Under the pieces are notes generated by a model that saw only the letters and a list, made by a program, of their open reading frames with translations, did not search any database and was not told the origin of the DNA. Position numbers and translations under genes: made by a program. From Falsiroseomonas sp. (lineage in GTDB: Bacteria > Pseudomonadota > Alphaproteobacteria > Acetobacterales > Acetobacteraceae), in assembly GCF_030695085.1 (NCBI RefSeq), contig NZ_JAUYTS010000142.1:1-55191 (forward strand): a stretch of 55,191 nt of DNA, written 5' to 3'. Numbering within the stretch: the stretch's first letter is position 1; each line of letters begins with the position of its first letter. Of this stretch, positions 18,790 to 28,027 are shown piece by piece.

Positions 18790-20579
18790 CCCTGGCGCGG
18801 GACCCGATTACATTCGAGCTGTTCAAGAACGCCATCTTCTCCATCGCCGACGAGATGGCGCTGACGGTATTCCGCACGACCTATTCGGGCGTGCTCAAGG
18901 ACAACATGGACTACTCGACCGCTTTCGCGGATGCGGAGGGGCGGCTGGTCGCGCAGGGGCTGACGCTGCCGGGGCATCTCGGCTCCATCCCGACCGCGCT
19001 GGAAGCGGTAATGCGCCGCTATGGCGACAACATCCACGAAGGCGATGTGTTCATCATGAACGATCCCTTCGAGGGCGGGATGCACCTGCCCGACATCTTC
19101 ATCTTCAAGCCACTGTACCACGCGGGGGAGCGACTGGCCTTCGCCGCCACCATCTGCCACCACACCGATGTCGGCGGCCGCGTTGCGGGCTCGAACGCCT
19201 CGGACTCCACCGAGATCTATGCCGAGGGTCTGCGCATTCCACCGCTGAAACTGTATGAGGCGGGACGGCGCAACGAGGCCATCATGGCGATCATCGAGCG
19301 CAATGTCCGCCTGCCGGTCCGCCTGTTCGGCGACCTGCGCGCCCAGCTCGCCGCCTGCCACATCGCGGAGCGCCAATTCGCCGAGCTCGTCGCCCGCTAC
19401 GGCGCGGAGACGGTGAAGGTCTACATGCAGGATGTGATCGACTACGCCGAGCGCCTGACCCGCGCCGCGCTGGCCGATCTGCCCGATGGCGAGTGGTCCT
19501 TCGAGGACTGGATCGACGACGACGGCGTGGACTACGGCAAGCCGATCCGCCTGTTCGTCACCATCCGCAAGACCGGCGCGCACATGGTGGTGGACTGGAC
19601 GGGCACCAATCCGCAGGTGAAGGGCGCGATCAACAACACGTTGTCCTTCACCAAGGCCGCGTCCTACACCGGTGTCAGATCCGTGCTGCCGCCGGGCATC
19701 CCGAACAATGAAGGCGTCTTCCGCGCCATCGAGGTGATCTGTCCGCCCGGGACGGTCGGCAACGGCGTGCTGCCCGCGGCCTGCGCCGCGCGCGGGCTCA
19801 CCGGCTTCCGCATGACGGACTGCATCTTCGGCGCGCTCGCCATGATGCTGCCGGACAAGGTCTTTGCGGCGGGCGATGGCGGCAATACGGGCATCTCGAT
19901 CGGCGGGTACCATGCGGACCGCTCTCCCTTCATCTATGTGGACTTCACCTGCGGCGCCTGGGGCGCGCGGCCCTGGGCGGATGGCCTGGACGGCAACAGC
20001 CACATGATGGCGAACATGGCCTCTCATTCGATCGAGGTGACCGAGGCGGAGCAGCCCATCCAGTTGCTCGCCTACGAATTCGTCCCGGATCGCGCCGGCG
20101 CGGGGCAATTCCGCGGCGGTGTGCCGTTCCGGCGCGACTACCGCTTCACGGAGGAGGAGGGCGTGCTGCAGGTTCGCTCCGACCGGCGCGTGCATCGGCC
20201 CTTCGGACTTTACGGCGGCAGCCCCGGCGCGCCGTCCGAGAACCGCATGGAGCCGGAGGGGGAGAACCGCCTCGTGCCCTCCAAGATCACGACGAACATC
20301 CAGCGTGGCGTGGTGTTCCGCCATGTGCTTGCGGGCGGCGGCGGCTGGGGTGATCCGCTGGAGCGTGACCCGGCAAAGGTGCTGAAGGACGTGCGCAACG
20401 AGTTCCTGTCGCCCGAACGGGCGCGTGCCGATTACGGCGTGGTGCTGGACATCACCGCATGGACGGTGGATGCGGCGGCGACCGCGCATCTGCGCGCAGA
20501 ATTGCGCCAGCGTCGTGGCTGGGTCGAGACACCCAAGGTGCAGCGGACGGACCCGCTGCCCGCCAAGGCCGGGGAATGA
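18786..20579 (+). CDS. hyuB: Hydantoinase B / oxoprolinase family protein (pair 2)
   Basis: The product has 597 residues and is the B subunit of a second ATP-dependent cyclic-amide hydrolase. Landmarks are DPITFELFKNAIFSIADEMA at the start, FIMNDPFEGGMHLPDIFIFK, the histidine pair in ATICHHTDVGG, a central EDWIDDDGVDYG loop and a C-terminal GGGGWGDPLERDP. The start has GGAG about 7 bases upstream. In this operon the order is hyuB then hyuA, reversed relative to the other two pairs; the stop overlaps the hyuA2 start at ATGA. The N-terminal half resembles N-methylhydantoinase/acetone-carboxylase-like B subunits, but the substrate is unknown. Confidence 0.92.
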   Translation: MTLARDPITFELFKNAIFSIADEMALTVFRTTYSGVLKDNMDYSTAFADAEGRLVAQGLTLPGHLGSIPTALEAVMRRYGDNIHEGDVFIMNDPFEGGMHLPDIFIFKPLYHAGERLAFAATICHHTDVGGRVAGSNASDSTEIYAEGLRIPPLKLYEAGRRNEAIMAIIERNVRLPVRLFGDLRAQLAACHIAERQFAELVARYGAETVKVYMQDVIDYAERLTRAALADLPDGEWSFEDWIDDDGVDYGKPIRLFVTIRKTGAHMVVDWTGTNPQVKGAINNTLSFTKAASYTGVRSVLPPGIPNNEGVFRAIEVICPPGTVGNGVLPAACAARGLTGFRMTDCIFGALAMMLPDKVFAAGDGGNTGISIGGYHADRSPFIYVDFTCGAWGARPWADGLDGNSHMMANMASHSIEVTEAEQPIQLLAYEFVPDRAGAGQFRGGVPFRRDYRFTEEEGVLQVRSDRRVHRPFGLYGGSPGAPSENRMEPEGENRLVPSKITTNIQRGVVFRHVLAGGGGWGDPLERDPAKVLKDVRNEFLSPERARADYGVVLDITAWTVDAAATAHLRAELRQRRGWVETPKVQRTDPLPAKAGE

Positions 20580-22675
20580 CCGCCATGACCATCACCTGGC
20601 GCGTCGGCGTGGATATCGGCGGCACCTTCACCGACATCGCGCTGTTCGGCTCGGACGGTACCATCCACACCAAGAAGATCTCCTCCAGCGTGGACGACTA
20701 TGCGCGCGCCATCGTGGTAGGCTTGGCCGAACTGTTCGCGGAGACCGGCGTGACCGGCGACGCCATCGAGGAAATCCGCCACGGCACCACCGTGGCCTCG
20801 AACGCGATCCTGGAACAGAAGGGCGCGCGCACCGGCCTGATCACCACCAAGGGTTTTCGGGACGTGCTGGAAATCCGCACGCTGCGCATGCCCCGCCTCT
20901 ACGACATCGCCTGGGAAAAGCCGGCGCCGCTGGTCGAGCGCCACCTCCGCCGCGTGGTGGATGAGCGCGTGGACGCACACGGCCGCATCGAGCGGCCCCT
21001 CGATAGGGAGGAGGCCGCGCGCGTCGTCCAGGCGCTGCTCGATGAGGGGGTGGAGGCGATCGCCGTCTGCCTGCTCAACTCCTACGCCAACCCGGCACAT
21101 GAGCAGGCGATCGCGGCGATCATCCGCGACCTGGCGCCGGACCTGCCGCTCTCGGTTTCCGCCGAAGTCCTGCCGGAGATCAAGGAGTATGAGCGGACTT
21201 CGACGACCGTCATCAACGCCTACATCATGCCGATTGTCGCGCGCTACCTGCGCTCGCTGCGCGGCGGGCTGGATCGCGCGGGCGTGCCGGCGCGGCTGCT
21301 GCTGATGCAATCCAATGGCGGGCTGATGACCGCCGAGGCTGCCGTGGCGAAGCCGATGCATATCGTCGAGTCCGGCCCGGCGGCCGGCGTAGTCGGCGCG
21401 CAGGCGCTGGCCCGCGCGAAGGGGCTGCCCGACGTCATCACCTTCGACATGGGCGGCACCACGGCCAAGGCCGCGACGGTCGAGCGCGGCGAGGTCACGC
21501 GCGCCACCGAATACTCGGTGGGCGGCGGCATCATGATGGGCTCGCGCCTGCTGACCGGGGCAGGCTACCTGCTGAAGGTTCCGGCGATCGACCTGGCCGA
21601 GGTCGGTGCTGGCGGCGGTTCCCTGGTGCGGATCGATGCCGGCGGCTCGCTGCAGGTGGGCCCCGAGAGCGCCGGCGCCTCCCCCGGCCCGGTCTGCTAC
21701 GACATGGGCGGGACCGAACCGACGGTCACGGATGCCAATGTCATCCTCGGCTACCTGAACCCCGGGCATCTGGTTGGTGGTGCCGTGCGGCTGAACGCGG
21801 AAAGCGCGCGCGCCGCCTTCGAGGCGAAGGTCGCGCGGCCGCTCGGGCTGGAACTCGCGCGCGCCGCGCATGGCGCGCATCTCATTGCCGTCTCCAACAT
21901 GATCCGCGCGATCCGCGCCGTGTCGTCCGAGCGTGGGCGCGATCCGCGCGACTTCGCCCTGTTCTCCTTCGGCGGCAACGGACCGCTGTTCGCCTGCCGC
22001 ATGGCGGAGGCGCTCGGCATGCGGCGGGTGGTGGTGCCGCCGGCACCCGGCCTGTTCTCGGCCTTCGGGCTGCTCTACGCGGATGTGGAGCACCATTATT
22101 CGCGCAGTCTCCGCCGGCAGACCCGCCGGCTGGATCTGGCCGAGTTCAACGCCGCCCTGGACGCGCTGTCCAGCCAGGCGCTCGACCAGCTTGCGGCGGA
22201 GGGCTTCACCGGTGCGGAAGCGCGGCTGCGCCGTGCCGCCGCCCTGCATTATCACGGCCAGAGCTTCGACCTGACGGTGCCGCTGCCCGATGGCCCGATC
22301 ACCACCGACGCACTGCGCGCGCTGGAGGAGGCCTTCGGGCAGGAGCATGAGCGGACCTACGGCCACCGGGCCGGCGCGGAGGAACCGGTCGAACTCGTCT
22401 CCATCCAGGTGGTCGGGCAGGGAATCCGGACCGGCGTCGCCCAGCCGCTCGGTGGCGTGCCGAGCCGTGCCGAGAGTGCGGCCCCGGCGCCACGGCGCAT
22501 CTTCCTGGGGCCGGAGGAGGGCTGGGTGGAAGCGCCCGTGATCCGCCGCAGCGACCTTGCCGTGTCGCAGATGGGGCCGCTGATCGTCGAGGAATACGAC
22601 GCCACCTGCCTGGTACTGCCGGGCTGGCGCGCCAGCCTCGATGACGCGCGCAACATCCTGCTCGACAGGACGTAG
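20576..22675 (+). CDS. hyuA: Hydantoinase A / oxoprolinase family protein (pair 2)
   Basis: The product has 699 residues and is the ATP-binding partner of the preceding hyuB. The phosphate loop GVDIGGTFTDIALFG is at about 10-24; ITFDMGGTTAKAATV lies near 288, where pair 1 has a TSTD-type loop; VGAGGGSLVRIDAGG lies near 345; and FALFSFGGNGPLFACRMAEA is further on. MGGTTAK in place of MGGTSTD is a pair-specific difference that may mark another substrate class. The start at the ATGA overlap is preferred; a second ATG is 9 bases downstream. The gene is convergent with the TRAP large permease, with only 3 bases between stops. A C-terminal domain including VEEYDATCLVLPGWRA is present. Confidence 0.92.
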   Translation: MTAMTITWRVGVDIGGTFTDIALFGSDGTIHTKKISSSVDDYARAIVVGLAELFAETGVTGDAIEEIRHGTTVASNAILEQKGARTGLITTKGFRDVLEIRTLRMPRLYDIAWEKPAPLVERHLRRVVDERVDAHGRIERPLDREEAARVVQALLDEGVEAIAVCLLNSYANPAHEQAIAAIIRDLAPDLPLSVSAEVLPEIKEYERTSTTVINAYIMPIVARYLRSLRGGLDRAGVPARLLLMQSNGGLMTAEAAVAKPMHIVESGPAAGVVGAQALARAKGLPDVITFDMGGTTAKAATVERGEVTRATEYSVGGGIMMGSRLLTGAGYLLKVPAIDLAEVGAGGGSLVRIDAGGSLQVGPESAGASPGPVCYDMGGTEPTVTDANVILGYLNPGHLVGGAVRLNAESARAAFEAKVARPLGLELARAAHGAHLIAVSNMIRAIRAVSSERGRDPRDFALFSFGGNGPLFACRMAEALGMRRVVVPPAPGLFSAFGLLYADVEHHYSRSLRRQTRRLDLAEFNAALDALSSQALDQLAAEGFTGAEARLRRAAALHYHGQSFDLTVPLPDGPITTDALRALEEAFGQEHERTYGHRAGAEEPVELVSIQVVGQGIRTGVAQPLGGVPSRAESAAPAPRRIFLGPEEGWVEAPVIRRSDLAVSQMGPLIVEEYDATCLVLPGWRASLDDARNILLDRT

Positions 22676-22678
22676 CCG

Positions 22679-23971
22679 TCAGCCCGCGGTGGCGACGCTG
22701 CGCGGCAGCCAGAGTGCGAGGTCCGGCCAGACCACCAACACCGCGATCATCAGCACGAGCGTCAGCACGAAGGGAGCGACGCCAATCATCACGTCGTCGA
22801 TGCGGCCGCGTTTGCGAAGCCCCTGCACGACATACAGGTTGATGCCGACCGGCGGCGTGATCATCGCCGTCTCCATCAGCAGAATGATGAGGATGCCGAC
22901 CCAGACGGGGTCGAACCCTGCTGTGACGAGGACAGGCGCGATGATCGGCACTGTCGCCACCATCATGGAGAGCGTCTCCATGAACATGCCGAGGACGATG
23001 TAGAAAACGATCACCACCAGCAGCAGCTCGTATGGTGACAGGCCGAGCGAGGTGATGGCGCGGTTCACCTGGGCAGTCAGCCCTATCGACGTCATCACGA
23101 AGTTCAGGAAGTAGGCGGCGATCAGGATGGCCATGATCATCGCCGTTGTCCGCATTGTGCCTTCGAGCGCGGCGCGCAGCACCTCCAGCGTCAGCCGCCC
23201 ATGCCAGGCAGCGACCGCCATTGCGGCGATCACGCCGAGCGCCGCCGATTCCGTCGCCGTGGCCAACCCTGCATAGATCGAGCCGATGACCGCGGCGAAA
23301 ATGAGCAGCGGCGGCAGGAGATCCGGCAGGGAACGCAGGCGCCCTTCCCAGCTTGTCGGCACCCGCGTGCCGTCGAGGTCCGGCCGCAGCAGGCACGCCA
23401 CCATCACCGTCAGGCTGAACAGCACCGTCAGCAGGATGCCGGGCAGCAACCCTGCCAAATAGAGCTGCGGGATCGAGGTTTCGGTGAGCACGCCATAGAC
23501 GATCATGTTGATCGAAGGCGGAATGAGGATGCCGAGCGTGCCACCCGCAGCGATGGTACCGAGAAACAGGCGCTCATTGTAGCCGCGCCGCTCGACCTCA
23601 CCGAGCGCCACGGTGCCGATCGTCGCCGCGGTGGCGACCGAGGAGCCCGAGGTCGCCGCGAACATCCCGCAAGCGACGATGTTGGAATGCATCAGCCCGC
23701 CCGGCAGCCACGGCATCCACTGTACAAGCGCAGAATACATCCGCTCCGCGATGCCTGAACGCAGGAGGATCTCGCCCAGCAGCACGAAGAAGGGGATCGC
23801 GACCAGGAGGAAGGAGTTGGACGTGGACCAGGCCAGTTCGCCCATCGCGAGCGACAGCGGGAAGCGCCCATAAATCTGGTCCAGCACCAGGCCGAGCACG
23901 CCAAGCGCCGCGGCGACCGGGACGGCCAGCGCGAGCAGCGCGAGCAGGACGATAAGGGTCGTGGCGATCAT
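22679..23971 (-). CDS. dctM: TRAP transporter large permease (DctM)
   Basis: This is the 12-TM inner-membrane subunit (430 residues) of a tripartite ATP-independent periplasmic transporter, driven by an ion gradient. The sequence is almost wholly hydrophobic, with the DctM features GMFAATSGSSVATAATIGTV, TIAAGGTLGILIPPSINMIV, YAGLATATESAALGVIAAMA and AMITPPVGINLYVVQGL. The start is the ATG (MIATTLIVLLALLALAVPV) that overlaps the dctQ stop at ATGA; the frame extends further upstream only as a dctQ shadow. The operon order is dctP, dctQ, dctM on the minus strand between two hyu operons, so its cargo may be their substrate (inference). Confidence 0.93.
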   Translation of the reverse strand: MIATTLIVLLALLALAVPVAAALGVLGLVLDQIYGRFPLSLAMGELAWSTSNSFLLVAIPFFVLLGEILLRSGIAERMYSALVQWMPWLPGGLMHSNIVACGMFAATSGSSVATAATIGTVALGEVERRGYNERLFLGTIAAGGTLGILIPPSINMIVYGVLTETSIPQLYLAGLLPGILLTVLFSLTVMVACLLRPDLDGTRVPTSWEGRLRSLPDLLPPLLIFAAVIGSIYAGLATATESAALGVIAAMAVAAWHGRLTLEVLRAALEGTMRTTAMIMAILIAAYFLNFVMTSIGLTAQVNRAITSLGLSPYELLLVVIVFYIVLGMFMETLSMMVATVPIIAPVLVTAGFDPVWVGILIILLMETAMITPPVGINLYVVQGLRKRGRIDDVMIGVAPFVLTLVLMIAVLVVWPDLALWLPRSVATAG

Positions 23972-24561
23972 CGGCCTTCCGCCGCCTTGCGTGCCGCTGC
24001 CGCGCGCATTTCTTCGTCCACCTCCTCCTGTGCGGAACGGGTGCCGATGAGGCGCCCGGCTCCGGCCCGGTCGCCGGCAAACAGGTGCCCGATCGCGGCA
24101 AGCAACAGAATCACCCCGATTACCACGAAGGTGCCGAGGCCAATGAGCCAGATCGCCTGTGGCAGGATCAGCGGTGTCTCGAGTTCGGATTGGCTGCGCG
24201 AGCCCGAGACCCAGGATTGCTGCAGCACGCCGATGCCATGCCAACCCACCAGCGCGAAGAAGCCAATGAACAGCGCAAGCCCGACGAAGTCGAGCGCGAC
24301 GCGAAGCCGCGACGGCAGCAGCATGTAGACGCTGTCGATCCGGATATGGGCGCGGTCGAGCAGCGCCGCGGCCAGCGCCCAGCTTGTGCCGATGGCCAGT
24401 GCGTAACCGGCGATCTCGTCGGCGCCGCCGACCGAGACGGCGAACAGCTTGCGTATCGTCACATCGACGCCGATCAGGCATGCGGAAAGGAGGATGAGCG
24501 CACCGCCGAACCAGAGTCCGGCGCGGGCTACGCCCTGTGCGGCTGCGAGGAGTTGTCGCAT
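23968..24561 (-). CDS. dctQ: TRAP transporter small permease (DctQ)
   Basis: This 197-residue protein carries four hydrophobic segments, as expected for the DctQ subunit that docks DctM and the binding protein. Typical features are IGVDVTIRKLFAVSVGGADE, then SWALAAALLDRAHIRIDSVY, which fits the conserved R/H-x-x-I/V-D-x pattern. The C-terminus from about residue 165 is charged (EEVDEEMRAAAARKAAEGR) and probably cytoplasmic. It is separated from dctP by 78 bases that hold a strong hairpin and overlaps dctM by 4 bases. The start is the first ATG. Confidence 0.9.
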   Translation of the reverse strand: MRQLLAAAQGVARAGLWFGGALILLSACLIGVDVTIRKLFAVSVGGADEIAGYALAIGTSWALAAALLDRAHIRIDSVYMLLPSRLRVALDFVGLALFIGFFALVGWHGIGVLQQSWVSGSRSQSELETPLILPQAIWLIGLGTFVVIGVILLLAAIGHLFAGDRAGAGRLIGTRSAQEEVDEEMRAAAARKAAEGR

Positions 24562-24595
24562 GCGCCTTCCGGATAAACGGGTTTACGGAGACAGG

Positions 24596-24623
24596 CGGGC
24601 CCGGCCTTCAAGCACCGGGCCCG
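24596..24623 (-). terminator. Hairpin between dctP and dctQ
   Basis: CGGGCCCGG at 24596-24604 and CCGGGCCCG at 24615-24623 form a perfect 9-bp GC stem with a 10-base loop in the 78-base gap between dctP and dctQ. There is no U-run, so it is not a classic terminator. Such intercistronic hairpins often hold expression of membrane subunits below the binding protein by protecting the upstream message from 3' decay or by partial termination. That role is inferred. Confidence 0.5.
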
Positions 24624-24639
24624 ATCCGTGTGTTGGGCT

Positions 24640-25698
24640 TCAGCGGCCGGGCACGGGTGCGGTCAGGCCCAGCGTCCGGCCGACCGTGTCGTTCCATTCC
24701 CGCGTGCACTCGGCGCCACAGCGCCGTGCCCAGTTGGCCAGCACCGCACCCTCGACCAGTTGCCGGCGCTGCGTCTCCTCCTCCGGCCGCACGGGGACGA
24801 TGGTCATGTTGGCGGGCCGCCCCATTGTGCAGGGCTGCCGGCCGGTGTTGCAATTGTCAGCCTGGGCGGTGCCCTGCCGCAGCGTCTCCCACATCCCGTC
24901 CTCATAGGTCGCGACCTGTTCGAGGAAGAAGGTCTGCGTGCGCTGGTCGAGGCGGTTCCAGGTGTTGAGGTTCACCGCCAGCACGTTGATGCTCCAGCCG
25001 AGCGACATCGGGTAGATGGAGCGCGAAACCTCCGTCCATCCCGCCGTGTTGCCTGACAGGCTGCCCGTGACCGCGCAGTCCACCACGCCGTTGTTGAGCG
25101 CGGGCACGACCTCGGCGAAGGCCATGCTGATGGCGGTGGCGTTCACGCCCTGCAGGAAGTCCCGCATCGTGTTATTGAAGACGCGGACGCGCTTGCCGCG
25201 AAGATCCGCGAGACCGCCGAGCACGCTGCGGCACCAAAACACCTGCGGCGGATTGCCACCGAAGGCTAGCAGCTTGGCATTCCAGTTACGCTGCATCTGC
25301 CGGTCGATGATGGGCCGCCAGGCGTTGCAGGCTTCACGTGCGCGATCGATGTCGAGGGTCACCCCGGCCAGGTCGCAGCCCTCGAAGCGCGCATCGTCGC
25401 CAGCCATCTTCGAGATGTCCATGCCCGCGAAGTCCATGATGCCGAGCCGCAGCAGGCGCAGCATGGTGCGGTCGTCGACGCCCATCTGGTCGAGCGGCGT
25501 GATATCCACCGTGATGGCGCCATTCGAGGCGCGCGGGATGGTTTCCCGCCAAAAGGGGACCTCGTTCACCGTCGAGGCGACGGTCGGGCTGTTCAGGCCG
25601 ATCGCCTTGAATTGCAGCCGCGGCAGATCCTGCGCCACCGCGCTGCCCATGACGGCCGGGAGGAGCACCGCGAGCGCGGCGCCGAATAGCTTGCGCAT
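24640..25698 (-). CDS. dctP: TRAP transporter solute-binding protein (DctP)
   Basis: This 352-residue periplasmic receptor begins with a Sec-type signal, MRKLFGAALAVLLPAVMGSA, followed by VAQ, with cleavage likely after Ala-22/Gln-23. The mature part has the DctP-like fold pattern: SGAI-type SNGAITVDITPLDQMG near 65, LRLGIMDFAGMDISKMAG, then VFWCRSVLGGLADLRGKRVR, where the conserved arginine that pairs with substrate carboxylate is expected. Several cysteines in the C-terminal third (NCNTGRQPC and RRCGAEC) could form disulfides. AGGTG lies just before the ATG. It is divergent from hyuA3 and first in the dctPQM operon. The ligand is unknown, probably an organic acid or carboxylated heterocycle (inference). 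Confidence 0.9.
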   Translation of the reverse strand: MRKLFGAALAVLLPAVMGSAVAQDLPRLQFKAIGLNSPTVASTVNEVPFWRETIPRASNGAITVDITPLDQMGVDDRTMLRLLRLGIMDFAGMDISKMAGDDARFEGCDLAGVTLDIDRAREACNAWRPIIDRQMQRNWNAKLLAFGGNPPQVFWCRSVLGGLADLRGKRVRVFNNTMRDFLQGVNATAISMAFAEVVPALNNGVVDCAVTGSLSGNTAGWTEVSRSIYPMSLGWSINVLAVNLNTWNRLDQRTQTFFLEQVATYEDGMWETLRQGTAQADNCNTGRQPCTMGRPANMTIVPVRPEEETQRRQLVEGAVLANWARRCGAECTREWNDTVGRTLGLTAPVPGR

Positions 25699-25934
25699 CT
25701 TCACCTGAGATTCTCCTTCCCGTGCTTGATTCGTCCTGCCCTGGCAGTGCCGTTCCGCGCGAGGCGTCGGGCCCGCCAAAGATGTTGGCACTGGCGAAGG
25801 GCGCCATGCAAGCAGCGAGATCGTTCCGTGCGCGATGCGTCGCATATCTGGCAATTCCGCGCGGCACCCCTGGTCAAGTACCGCACATCGCAGCATGATA
25901 TTTTTCTCGCCATCTCCTGGCCTTGGAGCACGCG
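25699..25934. promoter_or_regulatory. Divergent control region, dctPQM / hyuA3B3
   Basis: A gap of 236 bases separates the starts of dctP (-) and hyuA3 (+), so promoters for the transporter and the third hydantoinase pair must both lie here. The part around 25855-25915 is somewhat less GC-rich (TGATATTTTTCTCG at about 25896-25909) and may hold the promoter core. No regulator gene is next to it, and no repeat-type operator was identified with confidence. Confidence 0.35.
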
Positions 25935-28022
25935 TTGCAAAGCGACATTGAGCCGCCCCGCCCCGTGCGGGTCGCCGTGGACATCGGCGGCACCTTCACC
26001 GACCTGCAGGTGTTCGACGCCCGCACCGGCGCCGTGCACGCATGGAAGACGCCGACCACGCCGGACGATCCCTCGCTCGGCCTCACGACGGGATTGCGTG
26101 AGGCGGCGGAGCGCTTCGGCTTCGCCCTCGCCGATATCGGCCTGCTGCTGCATGGCACAACCATTGCGACCAATGCGGTGCTGGAGCGCCGCCTGGCGCG
26201 CGGCGTGCTGCTGACCACCGCCGGCTTCGAGGACGTGCTGGAGATCAACCGCCATGTGCGACGCGACATCTACGGCCTGGCACCCGATCCCTTCCCCACG
26301 CTGATCCCGCGCGACCGGCGTCTCGGCGTGGCGGAACGGATGCGCGCCGACGGCACCGCCGAGCAGCCGCTCGACGAGGCCGCGCTGCCCGCGCTGCTGG
26401 CGCGGATCGATACGCTGGAGGCGGAGTGCATTGCCGTCGCGCTGCTCAACAGCCACGCCAATCCCGCGCATGAGCGGCGCCTGGGCGCGCTGCTGGCGGA
26501 AGCGCGGCCGCGCCTGCCGGTCTCGCTTTCCTGCGACGTCAGCCCGGAGATCCGCGAATATGAGCGGACCTCGACCACAGTGCTGAACGCGCTTTTGCTG
26601 CCGGTCGTGCAGAATTATCTCGACCGGTTGGAGCGGCGGCTCGGTGAGGGCGGATTCCGTCCGCTCATCTTTCTCGTGCAGTCCAATGGCGGCGTTTGCA
26701 GCCTGCGCACCGCGGCGGAACAGCCGGCGCGGCTGCTGCTTTCCGGCCCCTCCGGCGGCGCCCTTGCGGCGGGGCGGCTGGCGCAGATGCTGGCGCGGCC
26801 GAACCTGGTCGCGGTGGATATGGGCGGCACATCCTTCGATGTTTCCGTGGTGCAGAATGGGCGCGTCTCCGTGGTGACGCAGGGTGAGATCGACCGGCTG
26901 CCGGTGCGCCTGCCGATGGTGGATATGCGGACCATTGGCGCTGGTGGTGGTTCCATCGCCGCGGTGGATGCGGGCGGGCGCCTTACCGTCGGGCCTCGCA
27001 GTGCAGGGGCCAAGCCTGGCCCCGTCGCCTATGGCCGCGGCGGGACGGAGCCGACGGTGACGGATGCCAATCTCGCCCTCGGGCGGCTCGATCCCGATTT
27101 CTTCCTTGGCGGCATGATGAAGCTGGACATGCCCGCCACGCGCGCCGCGATCGAGGCGCGGGTCGGCACGCCGCTCGGCCTGACGGTCGAGCGCGCGGCG
27201 GAGGGCGTGCTGACCGTCACCAATGCCAGCCTCGGTGCGGCGATCCGCCTTTCTTTGTTCGAGAAGGGGCTCGACCCGCGCGAATTCGCACTGCTCTCCT
27301 TCGGCGGCGCAGGCGGGCTGCACGCGACCGATGTGGCGGCTGAGATCGGCATCTCCGATGTCGTCTTCCCGCGCGATCCCGGGACGCTCTCCGCCTACGG
27401 CATCCTGTTCTCCGACCTGGCGCAGGACCTCGCGCGCTCTCGCCTCTGCCGAGCGGAGCCCGCCTCGCTGCCCGCGATCGCGGAGTCGGTGGCCTCGCTC
27501 AGCGCCGAGGCCGATGCGCGGCTGGCGCGCGACGGCATTCCGCCTGCGGAACGCCGCATCGAGCTTGCCGCGGACATGCGCTACCAGGGCCAGGCCTTCG
27601 AATTGCTGGTGCCCTGGGGCGAGATCGCCGCGCCCGATGCCGCGGCTCTGGAGCGGCTGGTGGAGGCTTTCCACGCCATGCACCGCCAGCGCTTCAGCTA
27701 CGCCAATCCCGGCGATCCGGTGGAGATCGTGACGCTGCGCGCCCTCGCCACCGGCAGCCTGCCCAAGCCGCGCGTGGCGGAGCCCCAGCCCGCCACACGC
27801 CCCGCCCGCAAGGGCACGCGCCGCGTCTTCGAAGGCGGGGAATGGCGCGATCTGCCGGTCTGGGACCGCGACGCACTCGGCCCTGCTGATCGCATCGAGG
27901 GGCCCGCTGTGGTGGAGGAGCCTTTCGCGACGCACTGGATCGGCCGCGGATGGATCGCGACCCTCGGCACCGGCGGGGCGTTGATTGCGTCGCACAAAAG
28001 CGATGCGGCAGCGGAGGGATGA
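25935..28022 (+). CDS. hyuA: Hydantoinase A / oxoprolinase family protein (pair 3)
   Basis: This is the A subunit of a third cyclic-amide hydrolase, about 695 residues. Landmarks are VRVAVDIGGTFTDLQVFD near the N-terminus, LVAVDMGGTSFDVSVVQNGR near 293, TIGAGGGSIAAVDAGG and FALLSFGGAGGLHATDVAAE. The start is uncertain because no ATG precedes the first domain: a TTG at 25935 has GGAG six bases upstream and is preferred, and a TTG at 25923 is the longest possibility. The gene runs with hyuB3 (stop and next start overlap in ATGAACGGCATG) and is divergent from dctP. It is closer to HyuA1 (TSxDVSVV loop) than to HyuA2. Confidence 0.9.
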   Translation: MQSDIEPPRPVRVAVDIGGTFTDLQVFDARTGAVHAWKTPTTPDDPSLGLTTGLREAAERFGFALADIGLLLHGTTIATNAVLERRLARGVLLTTAGFEDVLEINRHVRRDIYGLAPDPFPTLIPRDRRLGVAERMRADGTAEQPLDEAALPALLARIDTLEAECIAVALLNSHANPAHERRLGALLAEARPRLPVSLSCDVSPEIREYERTSTTVLNALLLPVVQNYLDRLERRLGEGGFRPLIFLVQSNGGVCSLRTAAEQPARLLLSGPSGGALAAGRLAQMLARPNLVAVDMGGTSFDVSVVQNGRVSVVTQGEIDRLPVRLPMVDMRTIGAGGGSIAAVDAGGRLTVGPRSAGAKPGPVAYGRGGTEPTVTDANLALGRLDPDFFLGGMMKLDMPATRAAIEARVGTPLGLTVERAAEGVLTVTNASLGAAIRLSLFEKGLDPREFALLSFGGAGGLHATDVAAEIGISDVVFPRDPGTLSAYGILFSDLAQDLARSRLCRAEPASLPAIAESVASLSAEADARLARDGIPPAERRIELAADMRYQGQAFELLVPWGEIAAPDAAALERLVEAFHAMHRQRFSYANPGDPVEIVTLRALATGSLPKPRVAEPQPATRPARKGTRRVFEGGEWRDLPVWDRDALGPADRIEGPAVVEEPFATHWIGRGWIATLGTGGALIASHKSDAAAEG

Positions 28023-28027
28023 ACGGC

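Noticed and set aside
20432..22366. Minus-strand frame of 644 codons opposite hyuA2
   Set aside because: Shadow of the HyuA coding strand, without motifs.
25701..27995. Minus-strand frame of 764 codons opposite hyuA3
   Set aside because: Shadow of the HyuA coding strand, without motifs.
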